Assembly: GCA_021234155.1 (NCBI GenBank)
Contig: JAJEKV010000053.1
Span: 4,351,660-4,415,659 of the forward strand
Length of the DNA stretch: 64,000 nucleotides
Source of the DNA: Isoetes taiwanensis
Lineage: Eukaryota > Streptophyta > Lycopodiopsida > Isoetales > Isoetaceae
Direction of reading: 5' to 3'
Below are positions 14,511-25,010 of this stretch, in pieces; positions within the stretch are counted from its first letter, which is position 1; every line of letters starts with the position of its first letter. The translations under genes and the position numbers were made by a program. The notes beneath the pieces are model-generated. The model worked only from the letters and a program-made list of their open reading frames with translations. It searched no databases and was not told the DNA's origin.

Positions 14511-16925
14511 CGCCTTCAGTATCATTTAATGGCACTTGGAGAAATTTTGCGCTCAAAGAGAGCTTAAACTGAACTTGGACGAAACAAAAGTGATGGTTTT
14601 CAATACATCACGTGCTTGCATGCATCGTCGCAATGTTGTTAAAAAACCCGTTTTTTATTTTTAAAGTACCTCTATAAAAATCCTCACGTTTTTAAAGTTT
14701 TTTTTATGATTTGGTATGGCCAAAAATAAAAAATAAAAAAATTGCACATTCTTTACACTGCTTTATTGGACATATTTGCTACTGTTAAAATGCATATTTT
14801 TGCTACAAGTTATAAGAGGTAGCATGCCAACAAGTAAATCAGAAGCTTATGTTGCTATTAGAAACTATTAAGTTCAAGTACAAAGATATCATAGTTTTTT
14901 GCCATGCAACTCTTAAGAAAGTTTAGAAAAACATTATTATAGAGGTTAAGAAGTATAAAAATTTTATATATATGGATAAATAAGTTCAAGAATATTATAT
15001 ATTTGGATAAAAAAAATCACAGTCTAAGGATTTCTAAGGATTTAGAAGAATTTTTAAGGATTTTGAAGATTTTTAACGTATTTTATATGAAATACATTTT
15101 TAAAGATTTTTTTCAAAAATTTTAAAAATCTTCAAAAAATCTTCAAAAAACATTTTTTAAACGTACGAATTTTGACGTACTTAACAACATTGCATCGCAA
15201 CACCTTCTTTTTTCATGAATCAACAAGTGGAAGTGGTCTCTCATTATACTTACTTGGGGGGTGCAATTTAAGGGTCCCGTCTTTAGCATGAAAGATCACG
15301 ACATAGCCGGACTCACGAAGGGATATGCCTAAGCTTGCAATCCTAGAGAATAAATGTTTCAAAGCGGTTTTCAAGATGTCGACAAAGCTTCATCTTTTCA
15401 ATACCTTAGTTAGACCGAAATTTGCTCTATGTGGAGCTTTAATGTGGAGAATGGACATGCGGCCAAACAATGGGGTCATATTGAAAGGCGCAAATCTATT
15501 TTACGTCCAAAATGATTATGAGCAAAGCATCGTGCGCATCAATCATATTGAGAATTTTCGACCATCGATACGCTCAAGCTGGGCCTTGACATTCGGTTAG
15601 TCTCCTTTTTGCACAAAGTGCATCAACTTCGAGTCCTCCGCGGCGAGGGCCAATCACGGGGCTTCCATGGATTGCTCTCAAGAGCTCAAAGATTTGGTGA
15701 AAAGGGAGTGCGGGAATATTAGTGCGCAAAAGCATCGCCAATAAAAACGCCTCTTTAGGATTTGGCTTGGGAAACACGCCTCCCTCTCAACATAACATGG
15801 TTCTGACTATCTTTAGCGGTAAAACCTAGAGCAAAAAGAGACTTGAAAAGATAAGAATCGGCTCATACGACACGATCACGGAAATTTTATACATATGAAA
15901 GACATAGTTAACTCCAATTGATCTTCCTACCAAGATGCAATTTTACAAAGATCACTAGATGATTTCATCGGTGGCGGGATATTTGAATATTCACCTTACA
16001 CATAAAGTGAGACATGCTATCGGTCATTTCGAGGGGTCTCATCTCATCGACTTGAGATTGAAGTTGGTGCGTGCTAGTAGACCCAAGGTGGGTATTCGAA
16101 GAGGATCTGCGGACTATGTCACTTGATGGTAAGCTATTTTTCTTGCGAACAACGATAAAAGGAGAGGGAACCTTGAATTTGTTAAGGAGGGATTGTGTGG
16201 CAGCGGTTTTCAGGGGTTACGCTCCCGAGCATTATTCGGTGTTCTTTCCATCGGGCAAATGGTTTAGCTATAATTTCGACATGTGCTTCAAAAACTTACA
16301 AAATGTTGAAGAATTTCTTCTTACATTTTGATCCGCTTTAGTATTTGATTGATAGAAGCGTTGTGCATGTGTAGCGGATGCTCTCTCTGCGCCGTGCCCT
16401 TGTTTGTAATTCAAAAGCTTCTTACATGCATCCATAGCGAAAGAGATCATTCGGCTTTCATTGCTCTTCCATTTACGTTCATCCTTGGAGATTTGTGTGC
16501 ATCCATACATTTTGTTGCTTCTACCTCACGAATGTAAGCCTTTTGGTTGTGGCCATTGCATGTGTTGTAGGCGCCCTTTGCATATTGATTTATTTGCGGG
16601 TGCTTGGTTGGGGCCACGGCTTCATCGAACCACTAAGTTGTGCATGTATTTGCACATTTTTGGTGTATTTATTGTTTATATCGACAATTCAATGGTTTAA
16701 CAATGGTTACAACTTTTAAAGAATACAAAAAAGTTAGACAAGGTTGCACTTAGACAATAACAATATTTATATGGGACTACAATATTTCTGAGGCCTTAAT
16801 GTAAAGGTGGTTGGGGCGGGATTGCCAGAGCAATGTAGTGTGGTGTGTGGTCACATATTCAGTTGGATGCTCTGTTGGATGCTGCCTAGTGGCGTGACGT
16901 TAAAACTACTATCTATCTATCTATT
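14511..16925 (+). mobile_element. LINE remnant A (reverse transcriptase C-terminal part and 3' tail)
   Basis: Translation through frameshifts gives WHLEKFCAQRELKLNLDET followed by KVMVFNTS, the segment that follows the YADD motif of LINE reverse transcriptase. After the inserted MITE it continues with VEVVSHYTYLG and LHLFNTLVRPKFALCGA. The body then decays. The 3' end near 16895-16925 reads GTGACGTTAAAACTACTATC and ends in short TATC repeats, typical of these LINE tails. The 5' portion, with the endonuclease and catalytic RT motifs, is missing. It lies on plus between the two minus-strand host genes. Confidence 0.75.
14630..15193. mobile_element. Small inverted-repeat DNA element (MITE-like) inside LINE A
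   Basis: Perfect 13-bp terminal inverted repeats GCAATGTTGTTAA (14630-14642) and TTAACAACATTGC (15181-15193) bound 564 bp of AT-rich, non-coding DNA. Removing it rejoins the LINE reading frame (MHRRN then TFFFMNQQVEVVS). The flanks share an imperfect duplication around TCGCAA. The superfamily is uncertain. Confidence 0.75.
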
Positions 16926-17228
16926 TAGGAACCTAACATTTGATTTGATGCATCTCATTGAAATTCTTTAGTGGAAGTGGAAGTGGAAATCTCATTTTTC
17001 GTCTCTTTATCTCCATTCCACATATTCTTATTTGGTGATTCAGGGATGAGAGATTTATAGACCAGAGAGCAAAGAAAAAGAACTTGCAATTCAAAACAGC
17101 CTTTAAATTTTTTAAAATGTCTTACTTGGATCCGGTGAAGTTTCCAGTACAATATACTAGCATATTATGATACACATGAGCATATCCCTTGTGTTTTCAA
17201 GGTCAAACATTGTGATACTTAAAGATCT

Positions 17229-19968
17229 TTAAAACTTGTCTTTCAATTTCCGAATTGTAGCAAGGACTTCAATAGGATCCTGATGACCTGTGACTTCCTG
17301 TATAAAGTAACTATAGTCAGTCAGTGTGAGATCATGTATCTACATCTTAGTAGCAAACTCAAAATGTCAAAGTGCAAAAACCTTCAAAACGGGAAGGTCC
17401 ACGCGCATGAAAGGGTTGATATCAAGTTCTTCTTTGATAGTTGAAGGCACAGTTGGCTTATTATCCTCTTTTTGTTGCCGCACCCATTCTAGCTTCTTTT
17501 TCATGGCAATATTCTCAGGTTCTACGGTGAGGGCAAACCTCAGGTTCTTTTCGGTGTACTGCAATCTCATCATAGAAAATAACAGAATAAGAGAGATCTA
17601 TATGATGTCAATGAAACAATTGAGAGGCTGGTTTGACAGTAAAATAAACAAAACATCAGTTTCTATAGAATCCAACCACTCAAAGTAGGTTAAAGCAGCC
17701 ACTGCTCATCCTTGTTATAAGCGAGTTTCCTGCTCATTCAAGTTCAGTGACATGGCATAGCAGTGCGGTACTAGGGCTAGTTCCGTGCATGCCAAAGGCA
17801 CAGCCAAAAGGTCCAACTAGGGGTTTTGGGTCTCATACCTAACTAGAGCACGTATTACATCCATAATGTTTTCGGAACAAAAAGGGCTCTTGATTCTGTT
17901 CCATCTACTGAGATCTGCACTTTGCAAATGAGGTTAGGAAAGGCTGATTAAGTGACTCGATCAAAACCAATCATATAACTCAAACACTTGGCTAGATTCA
18001 CAAAGTCCCCATATGTAAAGAATTTATTTTCAATGATGGTTGTCACTACAATCAATGTGCAATATTGTCAGGACTTATCGCAAGGGTTTCCATTGCAGAG
18101 ACTGCTTGAAAGATGCTGCATAGGGTCCCGATGCAGACATTATGGACTCAATTTGATGGTTAAAATCAACCCTCGTAAGACAAATATGATAATCCACTAA
18201 AAGGACATTGTCTCATTTTGTGCTAGTGGTTGTGTTTCTGCACTCTAGGAATTGCAATATCATTCCATGCATGTGAAGCTACGAGTAGTCACAGCAGAAA
18301 TATTAGAAATGGTAAAACATTATATGAAGCTTCTTTTATGTTCATGGCAAGAGGTAATAGTCGCACTGTCTAAAGTCTGGTCCCCTGAACATTAACCCAC
18401 ATATGCCACAAATGGCATAGTTTTTGCCCATATTGCCTTTTCCACCTAATGGATGTTTAAGTAAAAAGACACTGGCTCCATTCTAGAAATTGCAAACACA
18501 ATGTCATCCTGCCAATGGTCTGCAGAGCATGTGAATCCACATGTGGAATGGTAAAAAGTTATATAAAGTTTCTCTTATGTTCATAACAAACAGGGAGCAA
18601 TTATACATGCCAACTCATAATGGAGCATCAATATGATGGATAATCTACAGATAATATCTTTATTGAACTAATTTCTAGCTTATTAACACGCCAACAATCA
18701 TTTTAATAGCTTTGCACATTCACCGATATAACCTCCATGTGATATGTAATAGATGTGAAATTCAGGCTCTTACCTCATGTCCACAGTATACTCTTGTTGT
18801 TGGAGGTAATAAGCCAACTTCTTACATAAGGAATGGTACATGTCTGCAGGTGAACCCTCAAAAACTTGCCACAACCAGCAATAAACTAAAACAGGCAAAA
18901 TGACTAATGGTTATGCAAAGCCATGTATTTTAAAAATATACATTAACATTGCCAACATCTAAGTGTAAGCCAGTGAGTGCATCACCAGCGTGTCTCCTGT
19001 AAAAACGGATGGATGCTCTTCAGTTGAATCAGTTACATAATAGCATATATGTCCCTTGGTGTGGCTGTAAGAAATGTCTGTAAGATACCCAATTATAGGA
19101 AATTCTACAAAAGCTGGGCATGCTACTAGCTAACTCCTTACAAACGCACATGCAAGATAAATATAACCAAAATCTGCACTGATCAGCTATTTACCTGATC
19201 ACCGAATTTAATTTGGTCCTGTGTCCCCTCTACCATAAGTTAACTAACTCTATTAAGCTATATTTTTATTCTACACCAACACATTTAAGCTAACGTGAAG
19301 AAATCTAAACCATGGGGTATGAAGTGCTTGTATCTTGATCCTTTCTGTTAACACAAATTCATCTCCATCTTCAAGAAAATTTGTGCACGCATCAACAGAA
19401 TCCTTTACACCACCATAAAGTTTAAGATCTTTAATTAATTGCTTCATGTCATTGTTGCCTCCAGCATGATCCTGCAAAAATTCACAAAAATAACGAACAT
19501 TTCAATGAGGCATAGAACGTGAGACGAGGACCAGCTATAATTGCAGTGAATCAAATACATTATCAGAATGAGAAATGTACCAGTGCCTATGTGTGGTAAG
19601 AACCATTTTGATACTTGCATCGTGTGCTTTAGCTGCTTCCATGACATTCCCAGGTTTGACGGGGTCAACCGCTGCTGCATCTTTACTCACTTCATCGATT
19701 ATTCTGCTCAAATAATTCAAATAACAAACAAAGAAGCGTGTTTAAGAGTCAAGATGATCATTTTTCTGCAGATATAGCTTCAAATATCCATTACTTCTTC
19801 GAATCCACTCCTAATCAACAAAACAAAGGGCCTTTCGTGTGCTCGTTACTGCTTATTACCACAAATTTTCCGACAGCCTGAAACAAGATGGGAAACATGA
19901 ATTTACGAGCGGAAGACTCACAGGTATGCGTAATTATCCTCAAGGCAAGGCACCGGAATGATCTTCAT
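17229..19968 (-). CDS. GLX2: Cytosolic-type glyoxalase II (hydroxyacylglutathione hydrolase)
   Basis: Hydrolyses S-D-lactoylglutathione to D-lactate and glutathione, the second step of methylglyoxal detoxification. Seven exons on minus: 19968-19922, 19703-19581, 19471-19311, 19064-18986, 18885-18774, 17558-17382, 17297-17229. The start MKIIPVPCLEDNYAYL matches the family N-terminus with no transit peptide. Metal ligands are visible: THRHW then DHAGGN (THxHxDH motif), HTKGH, FTGDTL, FIAGCGKF and CGHE. The end EVTGHQDPIEVLATIRKLK is family-like and the length of about 255 residues is normal. Two missing Ts in exon 5 and one missing G at the exon 2 donor disturb the frame, all in homopolymer runs, so errors are likelier than decay. 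Confidence 0.93.
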
Positions 19969-20118
19969 AGCGCCCAACAGTCCTGATTCTCAGCATGCAA
20001 TATAAGGTTTTATATTTTTGGGACAAGTCAAAACTGTCCCCGAAGGCGAATGTTCAATAGCCTACATTTATACTCTTACCACTTGGGTCGTTTTTTTTCC
20101 TGGCTTGCATTTATGTGC

Positions 20119-20130
20119 CGCCACGTGGCA
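20119..20130. promoter_or_regulatory. G-box palindrome upstream of glyoxalase II
   Basis: CGCCACGTGGCA contains the palindromic G-box core CACGTG, about 155 bp upstream of the glyoxalase II start codon. G-boxes bind plant bZIP and bHLH factors. Function here is inferred from position. Confidence 0.45.
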
Positions 20131-20640
20131 CTTTTTTTTTGAATAGACCAGTCAAAATCTGTTGTGGCTCTTTTGAATGCCTGCCTTTTTGGCACGAATC
20201 TTGCAACCAATAGCCTACACAATAAAAGGCTCTAATATACCTGCATGCCTTACATTCAACAAGATCATAATAGAGTTTCTCTCGAAAGGTTGGGATCTCC
20301 ATTGTGCATTTAGTCCGACTCCATATTCTTCAACAAGATCAATCATCTCAAATGTGGTACCAACTCATCTCAAAGGTACAAGAAGACCTCTCTCCTCTTC
20401 ATCTTTGCAAGCGTAGGGAGAAGTTATGCAAAATGAGAGAAGCGCGGATCCAAAAGAAGTGGGTAGTTTATCGTGGAGATATAGCAATTATTCTAGACAC
20501 TGGCCATCCAACCATTGGTTTAATTATGTTTAGATATAACATGAACCATATATTATTACCTAGAATTTAAAGTATGATTCAATTGTTTGGCTTAAGGATA
20601 GTTTCATCTCGGCTTTTGCCCAAGGTTTGTAGCATTTTCA
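20131..20640. other. Intergenic upstream of glyoxalase II
   Basis: Several short open frames but no recognisable protein. Presumably a distal promoter followed by repeat DNA leading into the LINE tail at 20640. Confidence 0.4.
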
Positions 20641-20737
20641 TTATGTTTGGTGATATTTTGGGTTGTTCTAGGTCCCATGGCATGTTCATCTTCGTAGACG
20701 TTAAAAAATATATTCTATTCTATTCTATTATATCCTA
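20640..20737 (+). mobile_element. LINE-like 3' tail with TTCTA repeats
   Basis: The block ends CTTCGTAGACGTTAAAAAA followed by three to four TTCTA-type units (20712-20737). It has the same logic as the other LINE tails here: a conserved end with CGT and TTAA or AATAA, then short tandem repeats. No coding part is attached. It lies directly upstream of LINE B. Confidence 0.5.
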
Positions 20738-20866
20738 TCCGCTCATCGCTATATTATGGCCCTACCCTAGGTTGCACAATGATATCAAGTGGTTTTTGAG
20801 GTGATATAATATGTATTATTGTACAAATCGTGCACAAAAGCAATGCATGCAATCCTTTGTGCATGT

Positions 20867-20869
<3 letters not shown>

Positions 20870-20898
<29 letters not shown>

Positions 20899-20917
20899 TC
20901 CCTCTCCCTCTCCCTCT
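20870..20917. repeat. (TC)n and (CCCTCT)n microsatellite
   Basis: CT dinucleotides passing into CCCTCT-type units. Confidence 0.95.
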
Positions 20918-20927
20918 GTTTATGGTG

Positions 20928-23310
20928 CCAAAAAAAGACGCCAAAACTGGCGCTTGCCCTAAACCCCAGAAAAGCAGAGCTAAGCATGTCGATCCTCTGA
21001 TGGGTCCGGGTCTGACTCTGATGGGTCGGATAAGGAGATGGCTGGGGCTATTTTCGGCTGCTCCAAAATAGAAAAACAAGGATCTTCTGCTTCTGGAACA
21101 TCGGATATTGGTGGTGGTGCTAGCATAACTGAAACGACTGCTGCAACAGGGATTTCGGCCCTTAAGAAGGAATCAGCCTCTGTCAAAAGCCCGGATGCTG
21201 ATGTTGTGGCTGAATCTTCAGTTGCCAAATCCGTGAATGCCTCTGTTGCTGCAGGTCTAACTAAGGGTTCTGAGCAGTCCACGAAGAAAAAAGAGGGCTT
21301 ATATTAAGGATAGGCAGTGGCAGCTGTTAAAGGATTGGGTTGTCGAGCCAAAACGCTTTTGGAATAGGTTGAAAGCAAAGAAATGCCGGGAGAATACATT
21401 GTCATGTGATATGCTGGTCACTCATGTGCGTAAGCTTTATCATAGGGCGGATATACAGGAGCAGACACCACTGTTGGCTTGGGACATAGATATCTTCACG
21501 GTGGACGATATTTGCTGTGGCATTAAGAGATTAGCAAATAGTAAAAGGCTGGCGATAGTTTGAAATTTTAGTTCTTTGGCCGGTTAAGTGGGTTGGTGAT
21601 ACGATTGTAGAGTTTATTTGAGAATGTTTAATAAAGTGATCACGGCCGGGGTTTCCATCGGAATGGCAATCACGGTAGAGTGGTCTGCGGGTGCTTAAAG
21701 GAGGAGATGTCCGAATCAGAATAACTATCGAATAATTATGGTAAACAACCTATGGGCTAAGCTATTTGCCACCATTATTGAAGGAAGGCTGAGTGCTTGG
21801 TAGGAGGAGGCTGGAGAGAGCCAAAAGGAGGCGGGGCTTTAGGCCTCAATATTCCACCATAGATCGGTGGTCACCTTGAGAGCTATTGTGGAGAATGTGA
21901 AAGGGAAGAAAAACCGTTGTTTATGGCATTTGTAGACTATACTAAGGCATTTGACCGCGATTGCCTCGTGAAAAGCGTGGGGCCCGAATGGATGCTTTGA
22001 ATGTTAAAAGCGAGCTAAGAACGACTACTCATAAACTATATGAAAAAGTCCTGGTGGAGCTCTCAAGACCTTGGTCTGATATTTGCAAGCAACGCATAAT
22101 TAGCAATATTGGGGTGAAACAAGCCTGCCCACTTTCCCCGACGCTCTTTGGAATCTTTATAGATGAACTTGAAGACTGGATTTTGTATAATGGTGGTCCA
22201 GGAGCAATTATAGCTGAGCATGTGATATCCCTATTGTTGTATGCAGACGATGTAGTCCTCATTGCAAGGACGAAGCAAGGATTGGATAAACATTTGGATA
22301 TTCTGGCTGCATTTTGTGATAAAACTGGATTGGAGGTGAATATCTCCAAGACAAAAGTTATGGTGGTGGGCATGCTTGCCGAGCATGTATTCTATTATAA
22401 AGGGCAGCAGCTGGAGACAGTGACTTCCTTCAAATATTTAGGGATCATCTTTGAAAATAGGTGCAGCAATGATCCAAACGGTAGTCCTATATGGATGTGA
22501 GGTTTGGGGCCCGAGTCTTCCAGCTAATCTGTGGTTAGCAATTGAGAAACTGCAAAAAAAAATTCTATACTCTGAATTAGGTGTCAAAATGCAGACACCA
22601 TATTTCATGATGTTAGCAGAAGGAGGGTTGTTCCCTTTGGAAGGGGAAGCTGTACTGCAATTTGCGGCATATGTTGCCAAAGTTCGTCGCATGGAAGGTG
22701 ATGCATACCACCACATATTGCTATGCATGCTAGCAGGGACAAGGGATGGTGTCATGATGCGGATGTCTGGTTAAAGAAATGGAACATGAACTTGGATGAA
22801 CTAATGGGCAGTAAATAAGATGTGCGTAAGTTAGTAGCGAGCGTGTAATGCGAAAAGTTATGGAGGACCAGGAGACTAAGATGTTATTCTAGGTACATCA
22901 ATAAATCCAGCGCTTATAGAAGCCAAGTATTTATCGATGGCGTCTCCTTGCATTTTAGGCATGTGATGGCTCGCATGAGACTTAGCTTCGCATTATCTGA
23001 AGATAGAGACTGGAAAGTGGCACACGATACCTCGGGATAGTCGTATATGCGAGTTCTGTGAAAGTGGTCACATAGAGGATGAGCTTCACACCGCTTTCGG
23101 TACCTTGACATATGATGATATCGGACACAAGCCGCGGGATCTGAGGAAAAACATTGTTGGAACTTTTGAGCTTCCAATCCACGAAAACTTGTCATTTTGT
23201 ATTTGAGGGTACTCCATGTTAGAGAGAAGTACTTTAAGGTCGATGCGATCTTGTTAACTAGGAGCGATTACCCGGCGTTCTTTGGCATAAAGCTGAGAAC
23301 CTTTAAATAA
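20928..23310 (+). mobile_element. LINE B: non-LTR retrotransposon with reverse transcriptase
   Basis: Non-LTR element that copies its RNA by target-primed reverse transcription. 20928-21307 encodes a Ser/Ala-rich segment in shifting frames, possibly an ORF1 product. 21300-21563 resembles the region just before RT (GIKRLANSKR). 21900-22500 is the RT core: FVDYTKAFDRDC, GVKQACPLSPTLFGIFIDEL, LLLYADDVVLIA with the catalytic YADD, and LEVNISKTKVMV. 22451-22774 adds VVLYGCEVWGPS. 23035-23110 holds a Cys/His cluster (RICEFCESGHIEDELH), and the protein ends near 23310 with FFGIKLRTFK. An apurinic endonuclease domain is not seen, so an internal or 5' deletion is likely. Frameshifts break it into several ORFs. 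Confidence 0.85.
21961..22500 (+). pseudogene. LINE B reverse transcriptase core
   Basis: The longest continuous RT piece, 179 codons. It carries the fingers/palm segment GVKQACPLSPTLFGIF and the catalytic YADD inside LLLYADDVVLIA, followed by the primer-grip-like FKYLGIIF. It is out of frame with the upstream motif FVDYTKAFDRD (around 21925) and with the downstream piece at 22451, so the element is probably inactive unless the indels are errors. Confidence 0.85.
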
Positions 23311-23379
23311 TACAATATAACAATGAGAGAAGAGAGCAATAATAATCCAAAATTACTCCATTGTTAAAGCTGCAAGTTT

Positions 23380-24742
23380 CATTCTTGGGTGTTTCTCCCT
23401 CTCATGCTACTCACGCTCATCACAAGGCTTCCCTTTTCCTTTTCCTTTTATTTGTCTTCCTTACACGTTTTACTTTTTTTCTTTTCCATCCGCCAACCCC
23501 ACCCCATACCTCCCCTCCCCAACCCGGCTTCCCTTTCCTTTCTTCCTTTTTTCCTTTCTCTTTTCTTGATGGACTTCTTCTTTTCCCTTTGCCTCTTTTC
23601 CCATCCTTTGCCTCTTTTCCCTTTTGTTGTGCTCTATTTTCCTTTCCTTCCCCCTTCATATCCTTTTTGCTTTCACTTTTTTCATGCTATTTTCAACACA
23701 TTTTTCCTCCTCCCATTTTTCGAGTACCCTTTTTCCTCTTTTCCCTACCCTTTTCCTTTTCCTCCTTTTTTTCCCTTCCCCTTTTCCCCATGCCCTCCCC
23801 CCTTCCATTTTTCCGTTTCTCTCTCTCTTTTTTTTTTTGTCGTGTCCTTTTTTCTAGGCTCTCTTTCTCTTTTTTCCTCTCCCTTTATCTTTTTTCCTTT
23901 CCCTTTCCCTTTTTCCATGCCTTTTATCCCTTCCCTTCACCCCACCTTTTCCTTTTCTCTTTTTCTCCCCTCCTTTTTCCTCCTTTCCCCAGCCTTTCTC
24001 TCTTCTCATTTTTCCGGTGCCTTTTTCCCCTTCCCTTTCCCTTTCCCTTTTGCTTTTCATCCCACGCCATTTTTTCCTTCTCTTTTCTTCTTTCCTCATG
24101 CTTTCCCTCTTCTCTTTTTTTGCCATGCCCTTTTTCTATTCCCTTTTTCCATGCTCTGTTTCGCTCCACTTTACCCTTTTTTTTACCCTTTTCCTCTTCC
24201 TTTTTTTCCCTTCTCTTCCCTTTTTTCATGCTTTTTTTTGCTCCTCTTTTTCCCTTTCTTCACCCTTTTCCTCTTTCCCTTCTCTTTTCTACGTGCCCTT
24301 TCCCCATTCTCTTTTTCCTTTTCCTCTTAGCCTTCTTTCTCGTGTCCTTTGTCCCAGGTTCCCTTTCCCCCTCCCATTTTCTTTTTCCTTTTCCTTTTCC
24401 TATACCATTTTTCCCTTCCCTTCTCCGCACCCTTTTCCTATTCCCTTTTTTCCCTCCCCTTTTCCTCTTTTCTCCACCCTCTCTCTCTTACCCTTTTCCC
24501 TTCCCTTTTCCCCTGCCCTTTCCCTTTCCCTTGCCCTTGCCCTTTCCCTTGCCCTTGCCGTTTTCTCATGCCATTTTTGCCTTCGCTTTTTTCCTTCCAG
24601 CACCTTTTCCCCCTTCCTCTTTTTTCCATGCCCTTTTCCCTTCCCTTTCTCATTTTCACCTTTTCTCCTGCCTTTTTTCCCATCGTATTCCCCCTTTCCT
24701 TCTCCCTTTACTTTTCCTCTTTCCCCCTCCCCCCCCAGAGGG
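23380..24742. repeat. 1.36 kb polypyrimidine (C/T) tract
   Basis: Almost pure pyrimidine on plus, built from degenerate units such as CCCTTTTCC and TTCCCTTTCC with occasional CATGC interruptions. Because stop codons need purines, all frames stay open: a 495-codon plus ORF rich in Phe, Pro, Ser and Leu, and minus ORFs rich in Lys, Gly, Glu and Arg. None is a credible gene. It lies between the end of LINE B and a LINE tail, so it may be an expanded part of the LINE 3' region. Confidence 0.9.
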
Positions 24743-24849
24743 GCAACATTCAAAAGATCAAAGAATGACCAATCACGGTGATGGGAAGTCGTTGGATAAA
24801 TCTCGGCCTTCGGAACCATTCAAATTAGGGCTTGATACAACACGTTAAA

Positions 24850-25010
24850 ACATTATAATATAAGATGATATTACCTCTGAGAGTGAGAGTAGTGCCTATA
24901 TCGATGATATCGGTGGCATTTTTTAATATGTAATTTGTTCGTCTTATAGACCTGATAGGTCTCAACGGACGTAATAAACACTTCACTTCACTTCACTTCA
25001 CTTCTCTCTC
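24850..25010 (+). mobile_element. LINE-like 3' tail with CTTCA repeats
   Basis: ATATGTAATTTGTTCGTCTT, then ACCTGATAGGTCTCAACGGA and CGTAATAAA, precede CTTCA repeats (24980-25005). The words match the tails near 2250 and 2744. It is plausibly the true 3' end of LINE B, separated from its coding part by the polypyrimidine tract. Confidence 0.55.

Noticed and set aside
23361-24848. 495-codon plus-strand ORF rich in Phe, Pro, Ser and Leu
   Set aside because: It lies in an almost pure pyrimidine tract where stop codons cannot form; the opposite strand is equally open. No protein motif.
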